In this document: positions 1-10,900 of the stretch, in pieces
Numbering within the stretch: position 1 is the stretch's first letter
How the letters are laid out: each line of letters begins with the position of its first letter
NCBI GenBank assembly: GCA_020746105.1
Contig: CM036618.1
Span: forward strand, 105,350,622-105,414,621
Length of the DNA: 64,000 bases
From: Trogon surrucura
Taxonomy: Eukaryota > Chordata > Aves > Trogoniformes > Trogonidae
Direction: 5' to 3'
Translations under genes and position numbers: made by a program
Notes under the pieces: model-generated
The model's database searches: none
Told to the model about the DNA's origin: nothing
What the model saw: the letters and a program-made list of their open reading frames with translations, nothing else

Positions 1-940
1 AGCCCCTTCCCAGCTTTCCTGTAGGCTCCCTCCAAGTGTTCAAAGGCTGCTAGATCTCCCTGGAGCTTTTTCTTCTCCAGGTTAAATGACCCCATATGTT
101 TCAACTCTCATCGCTGTGAAAAAACAAGACATATTTGGGAACTTGGTTCCAGTGAAGAAACCTAAAAGCCACCTGGGGAAGCAGCTAGCTGTGTTGAAAA
201 TAAACTGAAGTCATTATCTGAACGGCTTGTTGCTGGATCTCTCTTCCTGCCCAAGAGTCAAAAGACAAGATGAAAAAAATGCGGAACAACGGCTGCCAGG
301 TAGAGTGACTTGGTTTTGGTGCACACCTTTGCAAAGATAATAGGTAAACAGACAGTAGTTCACTAAAAAGAGACTGAGGAATGATTTTTTTTAAAATGTT
401 TGATAAATAAAAGGATGACGAGAACTAAAATAAGCAGTAAATAATATTGTTAGATATGGATGGTAGTTTATCTACTGTGCAGTAAGTATCCATGTATTTT
501 ACTTTTTACACAAGAGGAAGTGAGACTTTAATGTAGGTAAACAGATACACACAGAAATGATGTTGGCTATGTGATGCCACAGCATAGCCCCTCAGCAGAC
601 TCTTGCATTGATTTTTAATGCACAAATATTATGGAAGGCTATATAGATCGTTCCCATCCTGTATTAATATGTCATATCTTTATCCTCCAAGAAATGTAAA
701 GCATGATTGAATACTCTTCCCTGAAACTATTTGTCATTTTATTCTGAAGCATCTAACTCCTTAATCTCTGTTTCTAGCTAAGATCAACAGTCCTATTGAA
801 TAGAATTAGTGAAATTTCATAAGAAAAACTAGCCTGGGAATATTTTTTTACAGTTCTTAAGAAATTTCCACCTTAGTTTTGCAAGTTCAAAGAATGTTGG
901 AGTTTTATCCATTTTGAGAATTTTTGAAGGTTTTTACTGA

Positions 941-1035
941 AAAAAAAAAAAAGTTTAAAATGGCTAGGAAAAATTTTCTTTTAGTTTTGGGAAGTGTTGC
1001 CACAAAAAAAAAAAAAAAGAAAGAGAAAAAAAAAA
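941..1035. repeat. A-rich low-complexity tract
   Basis: A run of 12 A at 941-952 and a second, longer broken A/G-rich run at 1,003-1,035 flank about 50 bases of ordinary sequence. No transposon body that would make either run a poly-A tail is visible next to them, so I class this as simple low-complexity DNA. Confidence 0.8.
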
Positions 1036-2169
1036 CATTCAGTGAATTTGGGGGTTTAGGTGAATCATTTTACACTGCTCTGCCAACTCCAGAAGGAGCT
1101 TTGGTTCTGGCAGTAATGATCCAAATATGCATATGTGTTAAATACACACAGACTCCCTGCTGCCATCACATATCATGTGGCTTATCCAAATCTAAAACTG
1201 ACAAGCAGTAGTACGCACCTTCATATTGCATTCCATTTAATGGGCGCCAGTGAACTGGACACTGTTGTGTCTGTGTCTGCTGTGGCTTTAGCTCCCACAG
1301 ACAGAAGTAAACAATACCCAAGGCAAACTCTGCAGAGACTGAACTTCTATCCGGTCTTCTTTAATCTTCCGCCAGTTGGACAGCTTGGGAACACTTCAAG
1401 AATCCATACTGTATATGAAAGGGAATCCCATACACTAATTTTATTTTTTTTTTTATTTTCCCCCCAGTCATCGAGTCTAGTCTTTGGGACATCATCTCTC
1501 TTTAATTTTTGTACTTGTACATCTACATTTCATCAATCATCGGAACTTATATTATGTTTCCACATTGGAAAAAAAAAAACTGTGCTGAGAAGTCAACATT
1601 CAGTAAAAATGAATTTCAGCTAATTTGTGAATAATATGTAAGGCTAAGTTGTAGCCCTCTCTGATTATTACAGGACTGCATAGCAAGTTGTCATCCTGTC
1701 TTTATTTCCAGCTCAGTGGTAGAGAGCATAATCTGCTCATATGCACAAAGCTTGCCAGAGGCTAAACGTCTCCCAGTACACTGACTCTTCTTCTGTGTGT
1801 TCAAGATCTTGTGATGTCCTCTCTCCAAACAACAGCCAGAACTCAGCATCAATATTCATTGTAGTCAAAGCCTTTTAAGCTGATTTATTAAGGTTTCATC
1901 CATAAAAATTTCTCGTCTAACTAATGGTAGATACCTACAAAACATGGATTGCACACATCTAAGTAGATTGGCTTCTCAGTCCATAACTTAACTTCATATT
2001 TAGGCTTGCATATCTGTGTGAGTGTAATCTTTGATCTGTGGGTGGCATTCTGTATCCAAATGTGCAGCACAAATATTATTTATCCTTTCAGTCAAGTCAT
2101 TTATGACTATCTGACTTTAAAGGAAAGCCAACAAGATTTCGGTCTAAAAGCATAATACTCATAACTTTT

Positions 2170-2193
2170 TCTTTTCTTTTCTTTTTTTTTTCC
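2170..2193. repeat. Polypyrimidine CTTTT tract
   Basis: A short CTTTT-type repeat runs into a pure T run. It could resemble a splice polypyrimidine tract, but it is not followed by a recognisable exon. Confidence 0.75.
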
Positions 2194-2594
2194 CACAAAT
2201 CACGTTTCATGTTGCCAGGCTCTCTTTCATATAGATTATTTTGCGAGTTCTAAACACCTAACAGTTAATTTGTAATATATTGGGAGTACAAAAAAATATA
2301 CACAAGGAAGTCTGTCTGGTCTCTGCCAGGCGACTGAAGAACTGGAATTTTTGCTAAAGTTGTAGAGAAAAATTTTACAAATAACATTTAATAAATTATT
2401 GGCTTGTTCTATTAACCCCTTCTTTCCTGATTGTTTAAACTAGGTAAGCTAACGGTTCATACAGTTTTCCCTAATTGGCAATGTAAGTATCTTTTTTCAC
2501 AAAGATTGGTGTCCTCAGATTATTTTACACATTACCAAGCTACTTTAGATATTAAAAAAGCTGTTGAAAATCACAAAGTGACCTCCTGTAGAAC

Positions 2595-2755
2595 AAAACG
2601 GTATTTTGTAGGGAGTGGGGGGGGGCCGACAGCCAGAGCTGGTGAGCCAGGACAGAGTGGTCGGATCTGGGTTTGGGGAGGAGGCTGCGGGGAAGGTGCT
2701 GCAGGAAGCCACAGCTGCCGGTGACTCATGAAGCAGCATTTACCTCCCGGAGACA
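2595..2755. other. Isolated GC/CpG-rich patch with G runs
   Basis: About 160 bases are distinctly G+C rich in an AT-rich setting. By eye there are seven CpG dinucleotides, including CCGAC, TCGGA, TGCGG, GCCGG and CCCGG contexts, against long CpG-free stretches on either side. A run of nine G lies at 2,617-2,625, and further G tracts to about 2,695 could support a G-quadruplex. It is much shorter than a normal CpG island and no transcript start is visible. It may be an unrecognised mobile-element remnant or a small regulatory element. Confidence 0.4.
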
Positions 2756-3084
2756 CCGATGGATGAATGCCAGGGTGGTGTCAGGGCACACAGTAAGAGG
2801 ATAGGGGTGTTATGCTCATAACATCACAGAAAACTGGATCCTGACCAGTAACTGGTAATGTGTACCCCTTGCCTTTATCAAGAAAATAAGGCCAGTAGCT
2901 GTAGTGCCCTGGTTGTGCTACATTTCATCAATTTACCTGCAGCACAATGCTTCTTCCGAAAACCAAGACCACTGCTTTGGGCTGTGAAACAACATTAGTT
3001 GTTCAGGGATAGAGGTGACTAAGGAGTTAGCGGAATTACACATTTTTGCTTGGCCTCTTTGTCTAGATCTTTACAAGGTCTGGG

Positions 3085-3209
3085 GGAATGACCTGCTGGA
3101 GAGCAGTGTAGGAGAAAGGGATCTGGGGGTTCTAGGCTGGGGGTTCTGGGCTGGACTAAATGATCTTTTGAGGTCCCTTCCAACGCCTGATATTCTGTGA
3201 TTCTGTGAT
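3085..3209 (+). mobile_element. CR1 LINE 3' end with large internal deletion
   Basis: The left part matches the CR1 reverse-transcriptase-region tail (GAGAAAGGGATCTGGGGGTT type). It is joined directly to the CR1 3' untranslated end (GGACTAAATGATCTTTTGAG, then GGTCCCTTCCAACGC), which finishes in two ATTCTGTG-type octamers. Several hundred bases normally between these two parts are missing. At the junction a 14-bp unit is present twice in tandem (3,123-3,136 and 3,137-3,150, one difference). CR1 is the dominant avian non-LTR retrotransposon. It typically inserts 5'-truncated, and an internal deletion is less common. This copy has no coding capacity. Confidence 0.85.
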
Positions 3210-3275
3210 CTAATGAACCTGAGCTCAGTGCTATAGCTACACAACCACACTTGTTTTTGCAAGTGTTGGAGATGT

Positions 3276-3410
3276 ACTCGTATATACGTGTAGGATAGAT
3301 ATAAACACAGATGATATATATATAGATAGAGATACAGAGAGATATATAGTTGATAGAGATAGAGGTGGAGTTGGAAGTAGATGCAGATGTCTAAGTATAG
3401 ATATATGCAC
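3276..3410. repeat. Degenerate GATA-type microsatellite
   Basis: Interrupted GATA, GATATA and GACAGA-like units fill about 130 bases, including TGATATATATATAGATAGAG. Interruptions are frequent, so the array is old. Long open frames rich in Tyr, Leu and Ile on the minus strand here are a by-product of the repeat. Confidence 0.75.
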
Positions 3411-4819
3411 TGATACGCTAACATGACCAGAATTCAGAGCTGGATTACCAGGATTATTGCACATGCCTCATGTCTGCTTAATACTGGAGCTGTTATAACA
3501 GCGAGACACAGTCCTTGAGGTTTATTAAATACATTTAGAAAACTCCACAAATAAAGTCTAGAAGTCTGTAGCCAATTAATAAAGCTGTAGCTCTGCAGGA
3601 ACTATGACTACTGCACTGATCACAAAAGCCTTTTCATAGTAATATATGCAACAGGGTTTGAATTCTTTTGCTCCAGAAATGAAGGGCCTTGGGTAACTGG
3701 AATCACTGACAAAATGGGCCTCATAACATGCTGTGGAGTTTTACTGGCTGTGTCCTGCAGAGTGGAGCTGATGCACAAATACACCCCTTCCTGCAACACT
3801 GTAATTTGCTCTTTGGAAATTTCTTTATATAGAGTTTTAAAAGTTTTCAAGTTCAATATTTTTTTAATATAGATTTGCATCGGTTACATTTCTTAGTTTA
3901 AGAGCCTGTGAAACAGTTATGTTAACACAACCTCTCTTTGGTAGAATTAGACTTTGGTCAGGCATTGGTTACCTCCAGGAAAATTCACCCTCCTCAGCCC
4001 AGAAAGATTTTTTTTCAAGAAAAAGGAACTTAAGAGGGATTAAATCATTCTTGGGAATGTACAGGACAATGTAGACTACCATGCGCAAGTTCATGCATTA
4101 ATCTCCTCTGTCAGCAGTCAGTAAACCTTAGACAGCACATAAATACTGGATAAGAAAATAACACTTCATGGCTGTAAATTAAAGTTAACACTGTATCTTA
4201 AAACTGAAATTGGTCAATTGATGCCAAATGCACTTGTTAATGGGTATCTAATTTTACCTGATTTGTCTCTGTATGAATTACTGTCTAACATAATTATCTT
4301 TCTTACCTAAGGCCTCCTGGTTTATCTGATTATCTGGCAGCAGTAATCTCTTATCTCCTGAGGTACTGGAACATGACACAGGCTGCTCTTGCATTGTATT
4401 AGTGTGTAAAATATGCACACACTCCTCAATCAATCTTGCCTTGCAAGTGTAGTTGCGGGGGGTGAAGAAGACCCCCTGACAGGAACTCATCACACACAGG
4501 TGTTCTCCCCACGCCATGTTGCCTGCCATGGAAATCAGGGTCCACTTCAAGAAGCTTTTTCCTCTTCTACAAAGCTCTGCATGAGCTAAATCCCTGTTAC
4601 CTCAGTGACTCATTCCGATCCAAATCTGCTTATCTTGGCAAGGACTACAGCTGATGGACCCCAGTTCTGACCAGTGACAAGGAGAGGGCCACCACATCTG
4701 CTTGCTATGTATGTATTTTATTCAGGATGGATAATGACTTTTTTTCTTCACAGTGCTATCCCTGCCTGAACTAAGATGTCTGTGCCAGCATGCAGTCCCT
4801 GACTCAGAACCACAGTGGT
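3411..4819. other. Non-coding stretch, nothing recognised
   Basis: No repeat family or gene is recognised. A 90-codon minus-strand open frame at 4,278-4,550 has a more protein-like composition than most, with several Cys and charged residues. It has no domain I recognise, and I cannot identify splice partners. It is left as probable chance. Confidence 0.5.
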
Positions 4820-4935
4820 CTGAATAGACTTGACAGACAAAAACTAAAACAGGAAACAGAAGAGTGAAGGGACTTGCCCAACAGAGAAGCCACAGCTCAT
4901 AACCAGGCACCTTGACAGGCACAGGTATCTAATCT
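4820..4935 (-). mobile_element. Ancient MIR-like (CORE-SINE) fragment
   Basis: Read on the plus strand it shows the order typical of a reverse-oriented MIR-type element: an AGGAAACAGAAGAGTGAAGG segment, then GACTTGCCCAA, then a divergent CACAGCTCATAACCAGGCAC segment. The preceding AATAGACTTGACAGACAAAA resembles the sequence just before the similar element at 51,755-51,925, which suggests both belong to one family. It is heavily diverged, so the subfamily is not assigned. Confidence 0.5.
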
Positions 4936-5075
4936 TTGGATTGCTGTTCTTTGGCTACAGAGTGATGCAGTGCTCCTGAAGGGCTTTCAGGTAGAAAGAA
5001 ACCGCTCTAGGCCATGTATACCACTGAAGGACATAGATGCTGAGAGTGGCACCTTGAGGCAGCCTGCCCAAGAGT

Positions 5076-5306
5076 CACAGAATCACAGAATTATTGAGGC
5101 TGGAAAAGACCTCTGAGATCATCAAGTCCAGCCTATGACACAACACCACCATATTGGCCAGACCATGGCACTAAGTGCCACATCCAGCCTCTCCTTAAAC
5201 ACCTCCAGGGACGGTGACTCCACCCCTTCCCTGGGCAGTGCCTCCCAGTGCCTGATCACCCTCTCCATGAGGAAGTGCTTCCTGAGATCCAACATAAACC
5301 TCCCTC
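5076..5306 (-). mobile_element. CR1 LINE 3' end, minus strand
   Basis: This is the clearest CR1 copy in the window. On the plus strand it begins with the complement of the octamer end (CACAGAATCACAGAATT). It continues through GGCTGGAAAAGACCTCTGAG and ATCATCAAGTCCAGCC, and then through the complement of the end of the reverse-transcriptase frame (ACCTCCAGGGACGGTGACTC, CACCCTCTCCATGAGGAAG). It stops near AACATAAACCTCCCT, so it is a 5'-truncated insertion of about 230 bases. Divergence is low compared with the other CR1 copies here, so it is among the younger ones. It is too short to encode a functional protein. Confidence 0.93.
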
Positions 5307-7837
5307 AAACTCTGCTGCTTCTGCACACGAGCAGGGGCAGGGATGGGGATGAAGGGCAGCAGGGGCAGCTGCAAGGGGACAGGGAAGGTAACTTGTTACT
5401 CCCTACTTCTAACTCCAGTGGCTGAACTCCCATGGGACTGCTGCCCATCGTCCTCCCCATCTTTTCTCCTTCCGCCTCTCCTTCGTCCAAACGGTGTTCA
5501 GGCATCATGGCAGTACAGCACTCTTTCTCTTCCCTTTCCTCTCCTCCTTCCATCTTTGCCCTGTGGGTTGGATAGGAAGCCTGGGGAGAAGGTAATGCAT
5601 AGGAAGGGACAGTATGACAGGGATGGTGGTAGGCCACAAGATGAGAAAGGCTGTGTACAGAGGGAGGTTGAGATTAAAGGGTCTATGCTGTAGATTCAAG
5701 GAGAAAAAAAGGAGGAAATCTGAGAAAAAGGGCCCCGCATGCCTTTGTGGACCACAGTTGTCTCCTCAGTGTCCTCACTCCCACCTATCTCCTCCCTGGA
5801 CCACTAAAATAAGCCTTAGTGCCTTCACGCAACCAAGAAACCTCCAGTCATCCCTCTAAGTCACTTACTTGCTATGACATGCGGCCATGAGGTTTATATT
5901 TTCCCCATAGTCCCTCATCTTCAGAAGTCTTGTACCAGCTGTTACCATATAGGAACTCGGTATTATCCTTTAAATGGTCTGCAGTCCTTCAGATACCCTT
6001 GTCCCTGTCTATAATAAAGAATTTCCCAGAACACTTGCAGGGAACTGGTTTAGTGAAGCATTGCATATTGCCTCCACTAAGGCTGAACCTGTTCAATCTC
6101 TTTGTTATGTCATCATATAGAGAATAAGTAACATGATATGCTTACAGAAATTACTGTTATTGCCTTCTCATACTCATTAAAAACCTAGACTTGGGAAGAC
6201 ATTTGGTTTCAGTGTTATTTCAGCAAATTCTCTATAGTTTTGTATGCAACTTTTCTGAAATGCATTTTTCTTCACCCAGAATCAGTTAGTAATGTAATCC
6301 CCTGTTGCGCCTGGAAGTGATCTCTCTTTCTGGTCCAATATTCGTAGTATGCCCAGCTAAGCTAGTAATTATGATTGTTAGCATTGTCATGCTTGCTTGA
6401 GATCCTATTTTAATAGAAGGCAATCATAAACCAATATTAAACATGCCATTATTAATTATGCTTATTTTTTTATCCAATTGTCCTGTCACTGAACCGATGT
6501 GTTAGGAAAAAATTGAGGACCTTTGACAAACACAGTGTCACAGACATATGTAGGCACTCAGTACTGAAAGAAATAACGCCAGATGGATGTTTGCACAACA
6601 GTATGACTCATGATTACCGAAATCTGTGTGATGGAAAAAAATAGTGCTTTCTTAACCATTTAGATATAAATTCCTATTTTAACACTGCCCTTCTTTCATG
6701 GCTTTGATGGAGAGGACCTTCCTCTTTCCTTTTTCTTAGTTATTTCCTTTTATTTTTGGGTAGAATGTATCACGTCATGAAGGCCATCACTCCAGCTGGA
6801 AGATATTTTTCAGACATAATGGGATTCCCTTTAGATGTCATCTGCCAGTCTGTACACTTTGAAAGTCAATAATTTTATTGACTTTAGCCCGTAAAGGTAT
6901 TTAGGTATTTAGTCAGCTCATATTTTTACAGTCAAATGTCACAAGCTATTCATTCGCATGACTAGGGATGCATGCTTATAACCCTTTGTGTGCCCTCATG
7001 CAAACTTTGCTCTCAGATGCATTCCTTCCATAAAGTTATTTGTAACATTATATTTTACTTTCTGTAGAAACGTGAAATCATGTGTTTTCGTACGTTTTCT
7101 ATCAAAGTAAAATACAAGAAGAATTTTCTCCTAAGAAAATGCCCTTCACAGGGAATTATTTCTAAAAGGTTTTCACGTTAAAACAAACAAAACATCTAAA
7201 CATATGATTACTCCTGTCTGAAGAACCTTTTCAGGGTACAGTGGGATTTCTGTGACTGCTGCTTGCAAAGGGCATTGTACAAATATACATTTCTACAGCT
7301 AGGCTCCTGCACAGCCAAACCCTCGTGCAGGGAGCAATGGATAATGTCACAGCCCCATGAAGCAGCACAGACCTTGTAGACTTTGTCAACACCACAACTG
7401 CAGTCCCCTCCTCTCCCTCAACCATGCTCTGTGTTTGTGAAAAGCCCACGCTGTTGGTGTAAGATAAGAGAAAGGGAGCATCCCCTGGGAGAGGGTGAAC
7501 GTGACACAAGCTCTCTTGATAGCAACGTGACATCCTCATGAGAAACACTGATGGGCACATTCCTGCCCTCATCACGATCTTAGACATTTCCAGGCTTGGT
7601 GTCAGGGGGCTTACACTTGAATGCCATGCTCACTCCACAAGGATCTCAAGAGCACCTAAGAGATCCAGGATATCTCTCTGGCAGGTTTTCTATACAGAAA
7701 TGCATGCAATTCTCAGGCAACTTTTCATTCCAGACGACAATAGGATACGTATTTTTTTTCCATGTAAAGTAGTTTTCTCTTTTGTTTGTTCATTCTACTT
7801 GCTGTCAGGCTTGTTTTATTTTATGGCTGAGCCATTT
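5307..7837. other. Non-coding stretch, nothing recognised
   Basis: The first 550 bases are somewhat richer in G+C and purine/pyrimidine tracts (near 5,330-5,790). The remainder is AT-rich single-copy sequence. Overlapping open frames around 5,300-5,860 occur in all directions with low-complexity composition and show no recognisable family. Confidence 0.55.
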
Positions 7838-7982
7838 TAAAGGAATATCTCCATGGAGTTATTCAAAACCTGCGTGGACACATGCCTGGGCCACCTGCTC
7901 CAGCTGACCCTGCTGGAGCTGGGAGTGGGTTAGATGATCTTAGGAGGTTCCTTCCAGCCTCAGCTATTCTGTGGTTCTGTGA
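7838..7982 (+). mobile_element. CR1 LINE 3' end, short
   Basis: The sequence runs from the end of the CR1 frame (GGAGTTATTCAAAACCTGCG, GGCCACCTGCTCCAGCTGAC) through GGGTTAGATGATCTTAGGAG and TTCCTTCCAGCCTCAGCTAT to two octamers of ATTCTGTG/GTTCTGTG type. The order and spacing are those of an intact CR1 3' end about 145 bases long. The sequence upstream is not CR1, so it is a strongly 5'-truncated insertion. Confidence 0.9.
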
Positions 7983-10900
7983 AATTGAAGCCAATACAAA
8001 TTTTCCTACCGTACATAAATGAGATTTATATTTCCCACACTCCAGAAAATTCTTATAACTAAAACAGCATTTAGCACTTGCCTGAAGATTTGTAATCTCC
8101 CACAAGCACTTAATAACACAGACGATGAAGACACATGTCAGATCATATATGTTTGAAGAACACTAAAGTTTTTTTTGGCACACAACTATGCTCCTTCATT
8201 TTCACCCTCACTTCTGCTTCATGACTATATAAAACAGATACTGTCTTAATAACAAACTTAACATCACGAAATAGCGTAAGCACCATTTTTTTGCAGTTGT
8301 TAGACATAGTCTTCTCGCCTTTTCAGTTTGTCATAAAAATAAGTGAACCCATTCAGAATCAGCACAGTTCCTACACACACACAAAAAAAATCTGCTCTGA
8401 ACCAAGGAGATCTAATACTTGATAACATCGCTCTTAAAGGCCAGCACGACTATGTTATCAAGGAGTAATAACACCTTTGAGTGAGATTTGGTTGACACAT
8501 CTCCTAAAACAAACACCATGTGCCCCAGGCACTGTCTGCTTTGGGACTGAGGAGGAATTTTGTATTCACATATTGTACAGTGAGGTCTCCACTAAGAGTT
8601 TTTCAAACTGTTGGAAAAGGTAAAGGATAGATTCTGTCCACGTGAACGCTGCTCAAACTCTCCTGTCCCAAGCTACCACCAGAAGAGAAAGAAAATCTAA
8701 ATATTCTGCATTAGCCACTGTAACAAATAGCAAATAGGTTAAGCAGATTTTAGCTCATTTAATATTTTCCAGAGGGCATATTTTTTTCCATCTCAGAATG
8801 GAGTTTGTTGTGCTAGATAGCCTATCTATGTCACCTGTTTTTTCTCACCTCTGCACTGCTGGCAGAGTATTAATGAACCGTTACCTGAGTATTAATACTC
8901 ACTTCAGCTTTTAGAAAAGGAGAGCCTGGGGCTGTGTATCATTCTGCCTGGCATTCAAATTGTATGTAATGCATCCTTCGGAATGTTTTGCTTAAACGCA
9001 CTCAAGTGTCTGGAGACTTGAAGCCTAAGGCCCTATTGTCCAAGCACATGAGTGTGAAGTTAAATACCTCTTTGTTTAGCTCTTCTCAGCTGCTGCAACA
9101 ACATCTGTTACAGGCTGCAAGCCACTCCAGCACACAGAAATAGCCCTCTGCATCCCTGTCTTCCCAAAGCTCTTCTTTTTACTCACTTCTGAAAAAGAAC
9201 TATTAATTATTTACGTTACAGGAGTGGAAAAAAGATAAAAGACATAGGTGCCTTCGAAACACAGGAAAAGACAGTGCTGCAGAGCATATATTGTCCAAGA
9301 AATAAACACAACTGTGAGAGGAAAGGGTGTAACATGGAAACAGCGGTAAGAGTAAGCACACGCCTTATTAGTTAGAATACTGTTTGTTGTTAATTAAAGA
9401 GATGTCACTAAGCTCCTTTCCTGTTATGGAACAAGCTTTAAGTTTCTGGGTGACTGTGTATGGAAAAGGGATTGGAACGGTGGTCTTGAAATAATTTTCA
9501 CAGCACTGCGGTCCCTGAAAGAGAAGAAGTCAGAGAACAGAAATCAGAAAGCCAAACAAAAGAGCCAGACAATTTCATTTAAGCCATTAAAACAGAAAAA
9601 AAAAAATGAAAAAAAATGTTTTAAAGCAGAATTTTCTATACCATTGCCCAGCTATATTAGGCAATTAGATGCCAAAAACTTGAATGTCATGATGGAAGAC
9701 AGTTTCTGCCACAAACTTTAACAACTAAATTAATAAGCAATCAAAAAAACCCAAACCAACTTACGGCACAGGTGTAGGGCTTGCTCAGGAAAATATATCA
9801 GGTCTTGCCAGACTGCAAACTGACACACCTGTTGTTTGTGGACCTGCCTAACAAAATTCAATATGGGTGATGAGGAGGCCAAATGATTATTACATCAATG
9901 CAGATTTAAGGTCAGGATGAATTCACCCATTTCCCTTCCTGTATTTGCTTCAATGACTTGAATTCTGTGGTGAGATCTGTGAAATCAGCATTAATTTTTT
10001 TCATGCTAATATTTATTCCTGCCAATTTGAAGAGTTAATATGATTTCTTGAAAAGCATTTAAGAAAAATGTGATAAAACATGGGAATGTCTGACAGTAGA
10101 AACATGAGATTTGTTCATATACAAATCAAAATGTATCAGAAAACAGCCACTGAAAGATTTTTCCAATTGTCTGTAAAAGGAGAACTCTAAAGACCTACAG
10201 CAGGAATATAGATGAATGCTCTGGGGACATTTCTGGCTTTCAGATTCTTGCTTTTCTGCTGCCAAAGACCAAAGCCAAACATATTGCTAAGGCTTTAAGA
10301 CACATTTTCATCACTAAAATGTCTTACAGAATAGATCCCGAAAGCATTGAATGACTACCAAAATTTATTTTTTTTATGCCCTCATTGAACAATGAAATAT
10401 TTATGTCAATAAAGGCTTGCTATCATAAATTAGTATTATGGAAACCACCATTCACAGTTTTTAATTAGCAGTAAGCATTGCAATTAAAAATAAGGAGTCT
10501 CTACGCTCTTCCTTCTTTCAGTTCTCTTGTCATGTAACAATGTTTTGCACAACAAAAAATTTGCAGAGATATTGCAGCAGGAATGTATGATAGTCATTCT
10601 GATTTTGTTTTTTTCCAAAGTTATTTATGAGTAATCAATGTTACCCTTTTGTGTGATCAGAATCCAATCTGGTGCCGTAACACTATAATTGCAACTAATC
10701 CTCATTTAACAAAGATATTGGCTCTACATAGAATTTTCACTTCCAGACTTTGAAAGTCTATGTTATCGCATTAACTTAAGCAGTTCTTTCACACCGAAAA
10801 GAATCATTGGTTCATAGAAATGGTTTAAACTCTAAATGCTATCGTTGTTATATTTCCTTGCATGTAAAAGCTGCAAGTTATTACTCTAAAATTGACAGAT

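Larger units (their letters stand above)
1..3084. other. Non-coding stretch, no gene recognised
   Basis: I see no exon, gene or recognisable transposon here. The stretch is AT-rich with scattered homopolymer runs. Open frames are short and low-complexity; the longest plus-strand one (1,135-1,623) is rich in Ser, Phe and His codons from T-rich tracts and does not look like a protein family. The only compositional departure is the GC-rich patch listed separately near 2.6-2.75 kb. Confidence 0.6.

Noticed and set aside
1135..1623. 162-codon open frame on the plus strand
   Set aside because: Its composition follows T-rich and A-rich tracts, it matches no family, and it lies in AT-rich sequence with no splice or promoter context.
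3071..3464. Tyr/Leu/Ile-rich minus-strand open frames
   Set aside because: Generated by the decayed GATA-type microsatellite and the adjacent CR1 fragment.
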